A stretch of 7,750 nucleotides of DNA from UMGS1052 sp045580005 (lineage in GTDB: Bacteria; Bacillota; Clostridia; Oscillospirales; CAG-382). How positions within the stretch are numbered: position 1 is the stretch's first letter; the number at the start of each line of letters is the position of its first letter. Below the pieces are notes generated by a model. That model did not search any database, was not told where the DNA came from, and saw only the letters and a program-made list of their open reading frames with translations. The stretch spans positions 1 through 7,750 of the forward strand of contig JAZNMZ010000046.1 in assembly GCA_045580005.1 (NCBI GenBank), read 5' to 3'. A program made the translations under genes and the position numbers. Shown here piece after piece: positions 1-6,509 of this stretch.

Positions 1-1
1 T

Positions 2-1729
2 GGCTACGATCCGACTTGGGACCCGACAGCATATGCATTTATCAAGGACAAGACACTGTGTATCCCCACAGTGTTCTGCTCATACGGGGGACAGGCTCTT
101 GACAAAAAGACTCCGTTGCTTCGTTCTACCGAGGCACTCAATAAACAGGCTCTCAGAATTCTCAGACTGTTCGGTGACAACGAAACTAGCCGCGTTTATC
201 CCACAGTTGGCGCTGAGCAGGAGTATTTTATCATTGATAAAAGGCTTTTTGATAAGAGAAAAGATCTTGTTTTCTGCGGAAGGACTCTCTTTGGTGCAAA
301 GCCGCCCAAGAGTCAGAAGATGGAAGCACATTACTATGGGGCAATAAAGCCGCGCATTTCTGCTTTTATGAAAGAGCTTGACGATGAGCTTTGGAAGCTC
401 GGAATACTTTCAAAAACAGAACACAACGAGGCGGCTCCCGCTCAGCATGAGCACGCTCCGATATTTACTCCGTCAAACAAAGCTACAGATCACAACCAGC
501 TTATGATGGAAATGCTTAAGAATGTCGCTAACAGACACGGTCTAGCTTGCCTTTTACACGAGAAGCCTTTTGCTGGTGTCAACGGCAGCGGCAAGCACAA
601 CAACTGGGCTCTTTCTACCGATACAGGTATGAATCTTATGGACCCTGGCACTTCACCTGTCGATAATGCTAAGTTTTTACTTTTCCTTGTTGCTGTAATT
701 AAAGCTGTTGATGAGTATCAGGATCTTTTAAGAGCGTCTGTTGCTAGTGCCGGGAATGACCACAGACTCGGCGCAAACGAAGCTCCTCCTGCTATTATTT
801 CTATGTTTATCGGCGAGGAACTTTCGGAGATACTTGACAGCATCGAAAGCGGCAAGGCATACTGTCAGAAAGAAAAAGTAGATCTTAAAATCGGAGTGCA
901 CACTCTTCCTCGTTTCCCTAAAGACACTACCGACAGAAACAGGACTAGTCCTTTTGCTTTTACCGGTAACAAGTTTGAATTCAGAATGGTTGGCTCAAAC
1001 GCTTCTATATCTACACCCAATGTTGTACTTAATACCATTGTTGCAGAAGAACTCTGTCGCATTGCCGGTGTCCTTGAGGGCGCTGATGATTTCACACACT
1101 GCCTTAATGATCTTATTATTAAGACAATCAAGGAACATAAGAGAATTATATTTAACGGAAACAACTACAGCGATGAGTGGGTAAAAGAGGCTGAGAGCAG
1201 GGGACTTTTAAATCTTCGTACTTCTGTTGATGCTTTCCCGTATTTTATTCATCCGAAGAATATTGAGCTTTTTACCAAGCACGGTGTATATACTGTTGAT
1301 GAACTTAACTCGAGATATGAAATTTATGTTGAAAACTATGTAAAGACTCTCAACATCGAAGCTCTCACAATGATAGAAATGGCAAACAAGGAAATTATTC
1401 CGTCTGTTATCTCATATACAAAAGAGCTCGCTGAAACTCTTACATATAAAAATTCACTCGATGCAGACATTGACTGTTCGCTAGAAAAGACTTTGATTGC
1501 TAAGATTTCTTCACTTAACGCAAGTCTTTATAACATGATTGAAGAAATGACATGTATTCTTGATGACCTCAAGGGTATTGTCGAAATGAAGAACAAAGCT
1601 GACTTCATCAAAGACAGGCTTCTGCCTCTTATGAGAGATGCCAGAAATGTAGCAGACAACATGGAAAGAATAGTATCAGAGAAATATTGGCCTTTCCCGA
1701 CATACAGCGAGCTTTTGTTTGAAATCTAA
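2..1729 (+). CDS. glnN: Glutamine synthetase type III, 5'-truncated by the window edge
   Basis: This enzyme makes glutamine from glutamate, ammonia and ATP in the cytoplasm; class III enzymes are large dodecamers typical of Clostridia, Bacteroidetes and cyanobacteria. The reading frame is open from base 2, and residues before the GTG at 71 (G-Y-D-P-T-W-D-P, then F-I-K-D-K-T-L-C-I-P-T) fit the family, so that GTG is not the start. About 575 codons are visible against a usual length near 700, so roughly 120 N-terminal residues are missing. Class III hallmarks are N-E-A-A-P-A-Q-H-E (425-451) and the ATP-binding region H-E-K-P-F-A-G-V-N-G-S-G-K-H-N-N-W (557-607). The usual Ser after N-N-W is Ala here. 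The C-terminal third is the helical extension typical of class III. It is probably co-transcribed with the DUF1846 gene 19 bases downstream. Its promoter is outside the window. Confidence 0.96.
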   Translation, partial: GYDPTWDPTAYAFIKDKTLCIPTVFCSYGGQALDKKTPLLRSTEALNKQALRILRLFGDNETSRVYPTVGAEQEYFIIDKRLFDKRKDLVFCGRTLFGAKPPKSQKMEAHYYGAIKPRISAFMKELDDELWKLGILSKTEHNEAAPAQHEHAPIFTPSNKATDHNQLMMEMLKNVANRHGLACLLHEKPFAGVNGSGKHNNWALSTDTGMNLMDPGTSPVDNAKFLLFLVAVIKAVDEYQDLLRASVASAGNDHRLGANEAPPAIISMFIGEELSEILDSIESGKAYCQKEKVDLKIGVHTLPRFPKDTTDRNRTSPFAFTGNKFEFRMVGSNASISTPNVVLNTIVAEELCRIAGVLEGADDFTHCLNDLIIKTIKEHKRIIFNGNNYSDEWVKEAESRGLLNLRTSVDAFPYFIHPKNIELFTKHGVYTVDELNSRYEIYVENYVKTLNIEALTMIEMANKEIIPSVISYTKELAETLTYKNSLDADIDCSLEKTLIAKISSLNASLYNMIEEMTCILDDLKGIVEMKNKADFIKDRLLPLMRDARNVADNMERIVSEKYWPFPTYSELLFEI

Positions 1730-1733
1730 AAAC

Positions 1734-1739
1734 GGGGGA
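1734..1739 (+). promoter_or_regulatory. Shine-Dalgarno deciding the DUF1846 start
   Basis: GGGGGA lies 9 bases before the ATG at 1749. The earlier in-frame ATG at 1719 overlaps the end of glnN and has no such site, and the family N-terminus begins M-G-K-K-I-G-F-D. The start is therefore placed at 1749. Confidence 0.8.
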
Positions 1740-1748
1740 CAAATTAGG

Positions 1749-3242
1749 ATGGGTAAAAAAATCGGATTTGACAGCGAAATATATATCGCAAAACAATCTG
1801 AGCAGATTAATAACAGAATAAATCATTTTGGCGGAAAGCTGTATCTGGAGTTTGGTGGTAAGCTCTTTGACGATTTTCATGCAGCAAGAGTTTTGCCCGG
1901 ATTTGTTCCCGATGTCAAGGTTCAAATGCTCAAGAAGCTGGCTGACAAAGTTGAAATTGTTATGGTAATCAATGCGTCTGATATCGAAAAGAACAAGATG
2001 CGCAGCGACCTTGGCATCACATATGATGCTGATGTTTTAAGACTTTATGATGCTTTTACGGGAATCGGTCTTTATGTCGGCAGTGTTGTTATTGCCCAAT
2101 ATGACAGACAACCTGCTGCAAAAGTGTTCAAAAACAAGCTTGAAAGCCTGGGTATCAAGGTGTTTTTACATTATTCTATTGCAGGATATCCGACAGATGT
2201 TCAACATATTGTCAGCGATGACGGACTTGGCAAAAATGACTATATAGAAACAACCCGTCCTCTTGTAGTCATTACCGCTCCCGGCCCCGGAAGTGGTAAA
2301 ATGGCAACCTGTCTTTCTCAGCTGTATCACGAGCATAAAAGGGGAATATCGGCAGGTTATGCAAAATTTGAAACATTTCCAATCTGGAATCTCCCTCTCA
2401 AGCACCCTGTAAACCTCGCTTATGAGGCAGCAACTGCTGATCTTAATGATGTTAACATGATTGACCCTTTCCACCTTGAAGCATACGGAGAAACTGCCGT
2501 AAATTACAACAGAGATGTAGAGATTTTTCCTGTGCTTGACGCTATATTTGAAAAGATTTCTGGCACAAGTCCCTATAAATCACCTACAGATATGGGTGTT
2601 AATATGGCAGGCTATGCCATTGTCGATGACGAAGCGGTCTGCAAGGCATCAAGAGAAGAAATAATACGCAGATACTATTGTGCACTGTGTGATAAGCGTA
2701 CAGGTCGGGGAAACGACGATGCTGTGCAGAAAATAGAACTTCTTATGAAACAGTCGGGAACGACAGTTGATGACAGAAAGTGTGTAAAAGCTGCTCTTGA
2801 AAAGAGCGCGCATACAAACGGGCAGCCGGCTGTTGCCATTGAACTCAAGGACGGTACGATTGTAACAGGAAAGACATCCGATCTTCTCGGACCTTCCTCG
2901 GCAGCACTTTTGAATGCAATCAAATACCTTGCAGGAATAGATAAAGAAGCTCTTTTGATCAGCAGGGAAGTCATAGAGCCTATACAGGCACTAAAAACAG
3001 GTGTTCTGGGAAATCATAACCCAAGACTCCATTCTGACGAAGTGCTTGTTGCTTTATCTGTAAGCGCCGCAAGCAGCGAGGTTGCCAAGAAAGCTAGTGA
3101 TCAGCTTGTAAACCTTCGTGATTGTGAGGCCCATTCCACTGTTATTCTCGCACAGGTCGATATGGATATATATAGAAAGCTCGGAATCAAGCTTACATGT
3201 GAGCCTAAGTATCAGACAAAGAAGCTTTTTCATGGCAGATAA
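1749..3242 (+). CDS. DUF1846 family protein, function unknown
   Basis: This is a 497-residue soluble protein that I recognise as a DUF1846 (PF08903) member, from its start M-G-K-K-I-G-F-D-S-E, the segment F-G-G-K-L-Y-L-E-F-G-G-K-L-F-D-D, and I-E-K-N-K-M-R-S-D-L-G-I-T-Y-D (about residues 79-93). The length is normal for the family. A glycine-rich P-loop-like segment, T-A-P-G-P-G-S-G-K-M-A-T, sits at about residues 176-187, and a conserved S-P-Y-K-S-P-T-D-M-G-V-N-M stretch at 274-286. The P-loop resembles Walker A but has Met where Ser/Thr is expected after Lys, so nucleotide binding is only an inference. There is no signal peptide or membrane helix. It follows glnN by 19 bases and is closed by a strong terminator, so the two are probably one transcript. 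That suggests, but does not show, a link to nitrogen metabolism. No biochemical role is assigned here. Confidence 0.92.
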   Translation: MGKKIGFDSEIYIAKQSEQINNRINHFGGKLYLEFGGKLFDDFHAARVLPGFVPDVKVQMLKKLADKVEIVMVINASDIEKNKMRSDLGITYDADVLRLYDAFTGIGLYVGSVVIAQYDRQPAAKVFKNKLESLGIKVFLHYSIAGYPTDVQHIVSDDGLGKNDYIETTRPLVVITAPGPGSGKMATCLSQLYHEHKRGISAGYAKFETFPIWNLPLKHPVNLAYEAATADLNDVNMIDPFHLEAYGETAVNYNRDVEIFPVLDAIFEKISGTSPYKSPTDMGVNMAGYAIVDDEAVCKASREEIIRRYYCALCDKRTGRGNDDAVQKIELLMKQSGTTVDDRKCVKAALEKSAHTNGQPAVAIELKDGTIVTGKTSDLLGPSSAALLNAIKYLAGIDKEALLISREVIEPIQALKTGVLGNHNPRLHSDEVLVALSVSAASSEVAKKASDQLVNLRDCEAHSTVILAQVDMDIYRKLGIKLTCEPKYQTKKLFHGR

Positions 3243-3253
3243 TATATAGTATA

Positions 3254-3288
3254 AACGCTGCAGTAACCTGCAGCGTTGTTATTTTTTT
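3254..3288 (+). terminator. Intrinsic terminator of the glnN-DUF1846 unit
   Basis: A perfect 10-bp stem, AACGCTGCAG (3254-3263) with CTGCAGCGTT (3268-3277), has a four-base TAAC loop. After GTTA comes a run of seven T (3282-3288). It lies 11 bases after the DUF1846 stop. Confidence 0.93.
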
Positions 3289-3299
3289 GTAAAAAGTAC

Positions 3300-3328
3300 T
3301 TGATTTTTAATCAACTTTGTGATATAAT
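3300..3328 (+). promoter_or_regulatory. Promoter of tRNA-Leu
   Basis: TTGATT (3300-3305), a 17-base spacer and a perfect TATAAT (3323-3328) make a strong housekeeping-sigma promoter. Transcription would begin near 3335, giving about 17 bases of 5' leader before the mature tRNA. The -35 hexamer is also the left arm of an inverted repeat, TTGATT-TTT-AATCAA (3300-3314). Confidence 0.85.
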
Positions 3329-3351
3329 ACACGCGTTGACAAAATATATTT

Positions 3352-3438
3352 GCCGGTGTGATGGAATTGGCAGACGTGCGGGACTCAAAATCCCGTGGTA
3401 GCAATACCGTGTGGGTTCGACCCCCACCACCGGCACCA
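3352..3438 (+). tRNA. tRNA-Leu (anticodon CAA), with encoded CCA
   Basis: The gene is 87 bases and folds as a class II tRNA. The acceptor stem is GCCGGTG (3352-3358) with CACCGGC (3428-3434), then discriminator A and encoded CCA (3436-3438). The anticodon stem CGGGA/TCCCG encloses the loop CTCAAAA, giving anticodon CAA at 3386-3388, which reads UUG leucine codons. The long variable arm GGTA-GCAA-TACC is expected for tRNA-Leu. The T arm GTGGG-TTCGACC-CCCAC is canonical. It stands alone between its own promoter and terminator. I see no integrated element or attachment-site duplication beside it. Confidence 0.97.
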
Positions 3439-3441
3439 AAC

Positions 3442-3483
3442 AAAAATCCTGTTGAAAGATAGGATTTTTTATTTTTATTTTTT
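3442..3483 (+). terminator. Intrinsic terminator after tRNA-Leu
   Basis: AAAAATCCT (3442-3450) pairs with AGGATTTTT (3461-3469) around a 10-base loop, and a T-rich tail follows to 3483. The hairpin begins four bases after the CCA end. It is A-U rich but has a typical U tract. Confidence 0.82.
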
Positions 3484-3527
3484 CGGAAATACTGAATAAT
3501 CATCAATTTGGATAGATATCTTTGTTA

Positions 3528-3556
3528 TTGACAAACAGGACAATATTTGATAAAAT
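3528..3556 (+). promoter_or_regulatory. Promoter of the metY-metA-lipoprotein operon
   Basis: A perfect TTGACA (3528-3533), a 17-base spacer and TAAAAT (3551-3556) form a strong housekeeping-sigma promoter. Transcription should start near 3563, leaving only about 27 bases before the ATG at 3590. That is too short for an S-box or T-box, so leader-RNA control by SAM or uncharged tRNA is unlikely here. An 8-bp palindrome AGATATCT lies just upstream (3514-3521), but I would not call it an operator. Confidence 0.85.
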
Positions 3557-3575
3557 AAATAATGTATAAATTAAA

Positions 3576-3581
3576 AAGGAG
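3576..3581 (+). promoter_or_regulatory. Shine-Dalgarno deciding the metY start
   Basis: AAGGAG (3576-3581) is 8 bases before the ATG at 3590. The in-frame GTG at 3581 overlaps the last base of this site and so cannot use it. The ATG is therefore chosen, giving the N-terminus M-G-Y-K-P-E-T. Confidence 0.88.
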
Positions 3582-3589
3582 TGTTTAAT

Positions 3590-4861
3590 ATGGGCTACAA
3601 GCCTGAGACGAACTGCATACAGGCAGGGTATAAACCAGAAAACGGTCAACCCCGTGTGCTTCCTATTTATCAGAGCACAACATACAAATACGATTCTTCC
3701 GATCATCTTGGTGATCTTTTTGACCTCAAGGCTGAGGGGCATATGTACTCTCGTATCTCAAATCCCACTGTTGCTGCTGTGGAAGATAAGATTGCTACTC
3801 TTGAGGGCGGTATAGGTGCTATGTGCACATCATCAGGGCAGGCGGCAAATCTTCTTGCGATATTAAATATTACCTCGGCAGGGCAGAACTTTATCAGTCT
3901 TTCATCAATTTACGGTGGAACTGTTAATCTTTTTGCCGTAACATTGAAAAAGCTTGGTATTGAGGTGAGATTTGTGACTCCCGATATGTCTGACTCTGAA
4001 ATTGAAAAGCTGTTTGACGATAACACAAGGCTTGTTTTCGGTGAAACTATCGCAAATCCCGCACTTAATGTTCTAGACATCGAAAGGTATGCTGCTATTG
4101 CACATAAGCACGGACTTCCTCTCTTGGTTGACAATACATTTCCAACACCTATTCTGTGTAATCCTATCGAGTATGGCGCAGACATCGTTGTTCATTCTAC
4201 GACAAAGTATATGGACGGACACGCCACCGTTGTCGGCGGTGTTATTGTAGACAGCGGAAAGTTTGATTGGACAAACGGCAAGTTCCCCGAGCTTACAGAG
4301 CCAGACGAGTCGTATCACGGAGTTGTTTATACCCGCGATTTCGGCAATGCAGCTTATATTACAAAAGCGAGAGTTCAGCTCATGAGAGATCTCGGTGCAA
4401 TGCCTAATGCTTTCGGTGCTTTTCTTCTTAATATGGGGCTTGAAACACTGCATCTTCGCATGGAGCGCCACTGCGAAAACGCGCTGACTGTTGCAAAATT
4501 CCTAGAAAGCAATGAAAAAATTTCATGGGTAAATTATCCTATGCTTGAATCTAACCGTGATTACAAACTCGCACAGAAATATCTCCCCAAAGGCGCCTGC
4601 GGAGTAATTTCATTTGGCATAGTCGGCGGCAGGGAAGCAGCGGTAAAATTTATGGATTCGCTCAAGCTTGCTGCAATTGTTGTGCATGTAGCTGATGCAA
4701 GAACCAGTGTTCTTCATCCTGCCAGTACAACACACAGACAGCTTACAGATGAGCAGCTTGTTGATGCCGGTATCGGAGCTGACCTTGTCCGTATGTCGGT
4801 TGGTATTGAGCATATCGATGATATTATCGAAGATATCAAACAGGCTCTTGAGCAGGTGTAA
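3590..4861 (+). CDS. metY: O-acetylhomoserine sulfhydrylase (O-acetylhomoserine aminocarboxypropyltransferase)
   Basis: This is a cytoplasmic PLP enzyme of the Cys/Met-metabolism (gamma-family) fold. It condenses O-acetylhomoserine with sulfide to give homocysteine and acetate in direct-sulfhydrylation methionine synthesis. The protein is 423 residues, normal for MetY and longer than most cystathionine gamma-synthases. Visible motifs are Y-S-R-I-S-N-P-T near residue 58, a Gly-rich substrate/PLP segment S-S-G-Q-A-A-N, the V-D-N-T-F-P-T-P aspartate loop that binds the PLP ring nitrogen, and V-V-H-S-T-T-K-Y-M-D-G-H with the Schiff-base lysine at K206 (4205-4207). The C-terminal R-x-S-V-G-I-E-H motif is intact. 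It is the first gene of the operon, two bases ahead of metA, whose predicted product is its substrate. A homocysteine/cysteine synthase side activity is possible; the family call is firm. Confidence 0.95.
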   Translation: MGYKPETNCIQAGYKPENGQPRVLPIYQSTTYKYDSSDHLGDLFDLKAEGHMYSRISNPTVAAVEDKIATLEGGIGAMCTSSGQAANLLAILNITSAGQNFISLSSIYGGTVNLFAVTLKKLGIEVRFVTPDMSDSEIEKLFDDNTRLVFGETIANPALNVLDIERYAAIAHKHGLPLLVDNTFPTPILCNPIEYGADIVVHSTTKYMDGHATVVGGVIVDSGKFDWTNGKFPELTEPDESYHGVVYTRDFGNAAYITKARVQLMRDLGAMPNAFGAFLLNMGLETLHLRMERHCENALTVAKFLESNEKISWVNYPMLESNRDYKLAQKYLPKGACGVISFGIVGGREAAVKFMDSLKLAAIVVHVADARTSVLHPASTTHRQLTDEQLVDAGIGADLVRMSVGIEHIDDIIEDIKQALEQV

Positions 4862-4863
4862 AA

Positions 4864-5781
4864 ATGCCCATTAAGATTCCAAACGAATTACCGGCAACGA
4901 AAACGCTCAAAGATGAAAATATATTTGTAATCACCGAAACAAGAGCTATAACTCAAGATATAAGACCGCTGCACATTCTGATACTCAATCTTATGCCCAC
5001 GAAGATTGTAACCGAAACACAGCTCGCAAGACTTCTGGGCAACTCTCCTTTGCAGGTGGAACTTGAGTTTTTACAGACTGCAACTCACAAGGCAACACAC
5101 ACTCCATCAGATCATATGATTGCTTTTTATAAGACATTTGACGAAATAAAGGACCAGAAGTTTGATGGTATGATTATCACAGGCGCACCTGTTGAGCATC
5201 TTGAGTTTGAAGAAGTCAGCTATTGGCAGGAGCTTTGCGAGATAATGGAGTGGACCAAAACTCATGTAACAAGTACATTCCACATCTGCTGGGGCGCACA
5301 GGCAGGTCTTTATTACCACTATGGCATAAAGAAGCATAAACTCGATAAAAAGCTCTTTGGAATATTCAAGCACAAGATTGACTATAAGAAGTCTATTTTG
5401 TTCCGTGGCTTTGATGATGAGTTTTATGCCCCACACTCAAGGCACACAACAGTGCTAAGAAGTGATATAGATAATATACCACAGCTCAAGGTACTTTCTA
5501 CATCTGAAGAAGCAGGCGTTTATGTTGTTGCAACAGATAAGGGCAAGCAGATATTCGTCACAGGTCATTCTGAGTATGATGCAGATACACTGAAAAATGA
5601 GTATTTCAGAGACAAGGGCAACAATCCCGATGTCGGATTGCCTGTAAATTATTTTCCTGATGACGACGAAACAAAAGAGCCAAAAAACACATGGCGCGCT
5701 CATGCAAATCTTCTTTATTCGAACTGGCTTAACTACTTTGTGTATCAGACAACACCATATGATATCAACAAGATAAAATAA
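4864..5781 (+). CDS. metA: Homoserine O-acetyltransferase, MetA (HTS-like) family
   Basis: This enzyme activates the hydroxyl of homoserine with an acyl-CoA, the first committed step of methionine synthesis. The 305-residue length and residue numbering align well with E. coli MetA. The nucleophile Cys142 is in F-H-I-C-W-G-A-Q-A-G, the catalytic pair is His235 and Glu237 in V-T-G-H-S-E-Y-D, and Lys47 is in N-L-M-P-T-K. Position 111, in G-A-P-V-E-H-L-E-F, is Glu. In this family Glu111 is known to favour acetyl-CoA, while Gly111 marks the succinyl-CoA enzymes, so an acetyltransferase is predicted despite the common 'succinyltransferase' label. It starts two bases after metY, with a weak ribosome site (AGG, 4854-4856) inside the metY end, implying coupled translation. 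The lipoprotein gene follows after 10 bases. Confidence 0.95.
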   Translation: MPIKIPNELPATKTLKDENIFVITETRAITQDIRPLHILILNLMPTKIVTETQLARLLGNSPLQVELEFLQTATHKATHTPSDHMIAFYKTFDEIKDQKFDGMIITGAPVEHLEFEEVSYWQELCEIMEWTKTHVTSTFHICWGAQAGLYYHYGIKKHKLDKKLFGIFKHKIDYKKSILFRGFDDEFYAPHSRHTTVLRSDIDNIPQLKVLSTSEEAGVYVVATDKGKQIFVTGHSEYDADTLKNEYFRDKGNNPDVGLPVNYFPDDDETKEPKNTWRAHANLLYSNWLNYFVYQTTPYDINKIK

Positions 5782-5791
5782 GAGGAATATT

Positions 5792-6472
5792 ATGCGAAGC
5801 TTTATTTTACTTTTATTTTCTGTTCTTATGCTTATTTCATTTGTCAGCTGCTTTGATAACGACGAGGTATCTCTCGGCATTATCGGCGGAGCAGACGGAC
5901 CTACTGCAATATTAGTCACTGATGGAAATAACAGTACTTCGTTTCTTGTAACAGAAAATGAGATTACAGACAATACGCTTTTTGAAATATCAGGATTTTT
6001 TAAAGAAGCAGAAGCTGTTGCGGCATACTTTACAGGACACGGCGGAAGTGTCACAGGCGAAAATACAGAGTATGAGGGGACAAGATATGATAAGTTTGCC
6101 GATTGTTCTACATATTCTGAGCTTGAGAGCGCAGTGCGCAGATATTTTGCGCCCGAAATCGCAGACATAATGCTCTCAAAAACCATTGGAGAACTGCCCC
6201 TGTTTTTAGAACAGGACGGAGAGCTTTACCGTTTTGGCGGATATGCTGCACAATACGGACATGACGATTGCGATGTGGTAATCACAGGATTTGAAGAAAA
6301 AGAGAACAACTTGCTTGAAATAAAGGCGCAAATCAGCTTCAATGAGTATGAAGAAGTGGTTACAACCGAGCATACCTACACCTGCAAGATAACCGACGAC
6401 GGCACTTATCGTTTTGCCGATGATTATGAGCTTCCGATTGTGCTTATAATGAACAAGGTAATGGCTGAATAA
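5792..6472 (+). CDS. Small predicted lipoprotein with a GGADGPT motif; function unknown
   Basis: This is a 226-residue protein I cannot assign to a function. Residues 1-20 form a lipoprotein signal: a single Arg at position 2, a hydrophobic core, then F-V-S-C with the lipidated Cys at 20. Phe at -3 is unusual but tolerated. Immediately after it, residues 27-42 (5870-5917) read S-L-G-I-I-G-G-A-D-G-P-T-A-I-L-V, a signature I know from beta subunits of sodium-pumping decarboxylases. The rest (about 60-226) is acidic and soluble-looking. It has A-E-A-V-A-A-Y-F-T-G, T-Y-S-E-L-E-S-A-V-R-R-Y-F, D-G-E-L-Y-R-F-G-G and a C-terminal Y-R-F-A-D-D-Y-E-L-P strand. This layout loosely resembles small secreted proteins such as the IseA group, an unproven impression. 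A GAGGA ribosome site at 5782-5786 lies 5 bases before the ATG. It is the last gene of the met operon and should sit on the outer face of the membrane. Confidence 0.85.
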   Translation: MRSFILLLFSVLMLISFVSCFDNDEVSLGIIGGADGPTAILVTDGNNSTSFLVTENEITDNTLFEISGFFKEAEAVAAYFTGHGGSVTGENTEYEGTRYDKFADCSTYSELESAVRRYFAPEIADIMLSKTIGELPLFLEQDGELYRFGGYAAQYGHDDCDVVITGFEEKENNLLEIKAQISFNEYEEVVTTEHTYTCKITDDGTYRFADDYELPIVLIMNKVMAE

Positions 6473-6475
6473 GTT

Positions 6476-6509
6476 AAAAAGAGCTGCACTTTAGTGCAGC
6501 TCTTTTTTT
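6476..6509. terminator. Bidirectional intrinsic terminator between convergent units
   Basis: GAGCTGCAC (6481-6489) pairs with GTGCAGCTC (6494-6502) around a TTTA loop. The hairpin is flanked by A5 on the left (6476-6480) and T7 on the right (6503-6509), so a U tract follows it in both directions. It ends the plus-strand met operon and the minus-strand methyltransferase gene. On the minus strand the last codons form one stem arm and the stop codon falls in the loop. Confidence 0.93.

Noticed and set aside
71..73. GTG as the start of glutamine synthetase
   Set aside because: The frame is open to the left edge and the upstream residues match the family, so the gene simply runs off the window.
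3279..3506. 75-residue minus-strand reading frame containing G-G-G-R-T-H-T-V-L-L-P-R-D-F-E-S-R
   Set aside because: It is antisense to the tRNA-Leu gene; this peptide pattern is a well-known artefact of translating tRNA genes backwards.
3514..3521. AGATATCT palindrome upstream of the met promoter as an operator
   Set aside because: It is eight bases only, A/T-rich, with no second copy nearby; expected by chance in such sequence.
3484..3589. SAM riboswitch or T-box ahead of metY
   Set aside because: There are only about 27 bases between the predicted transcription start and the ATG, and no S-box or T-box landmarks are visible.
3439..3589. Integration site or mobile element next to tRNA-Leu
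   Set aside because: There is no integrase, no repeat of the tRNA 3' end, and the following DNA is an ordinary terminator, promoter and housekeeping operon.
4073..4471. 132-residue minus-strand open frame
   Set aside because: It is fully antisense to conserved metY coding sequence, including the PLP lysine region.
5455..6186. 243-residue minus-strand open frame
   Set aside because: It lies antisense to the end of metA and the lipoprotein gene, which have clear family motifs or a signal peptide and good ribosome sites. Its own sequence shows no recognisable family.
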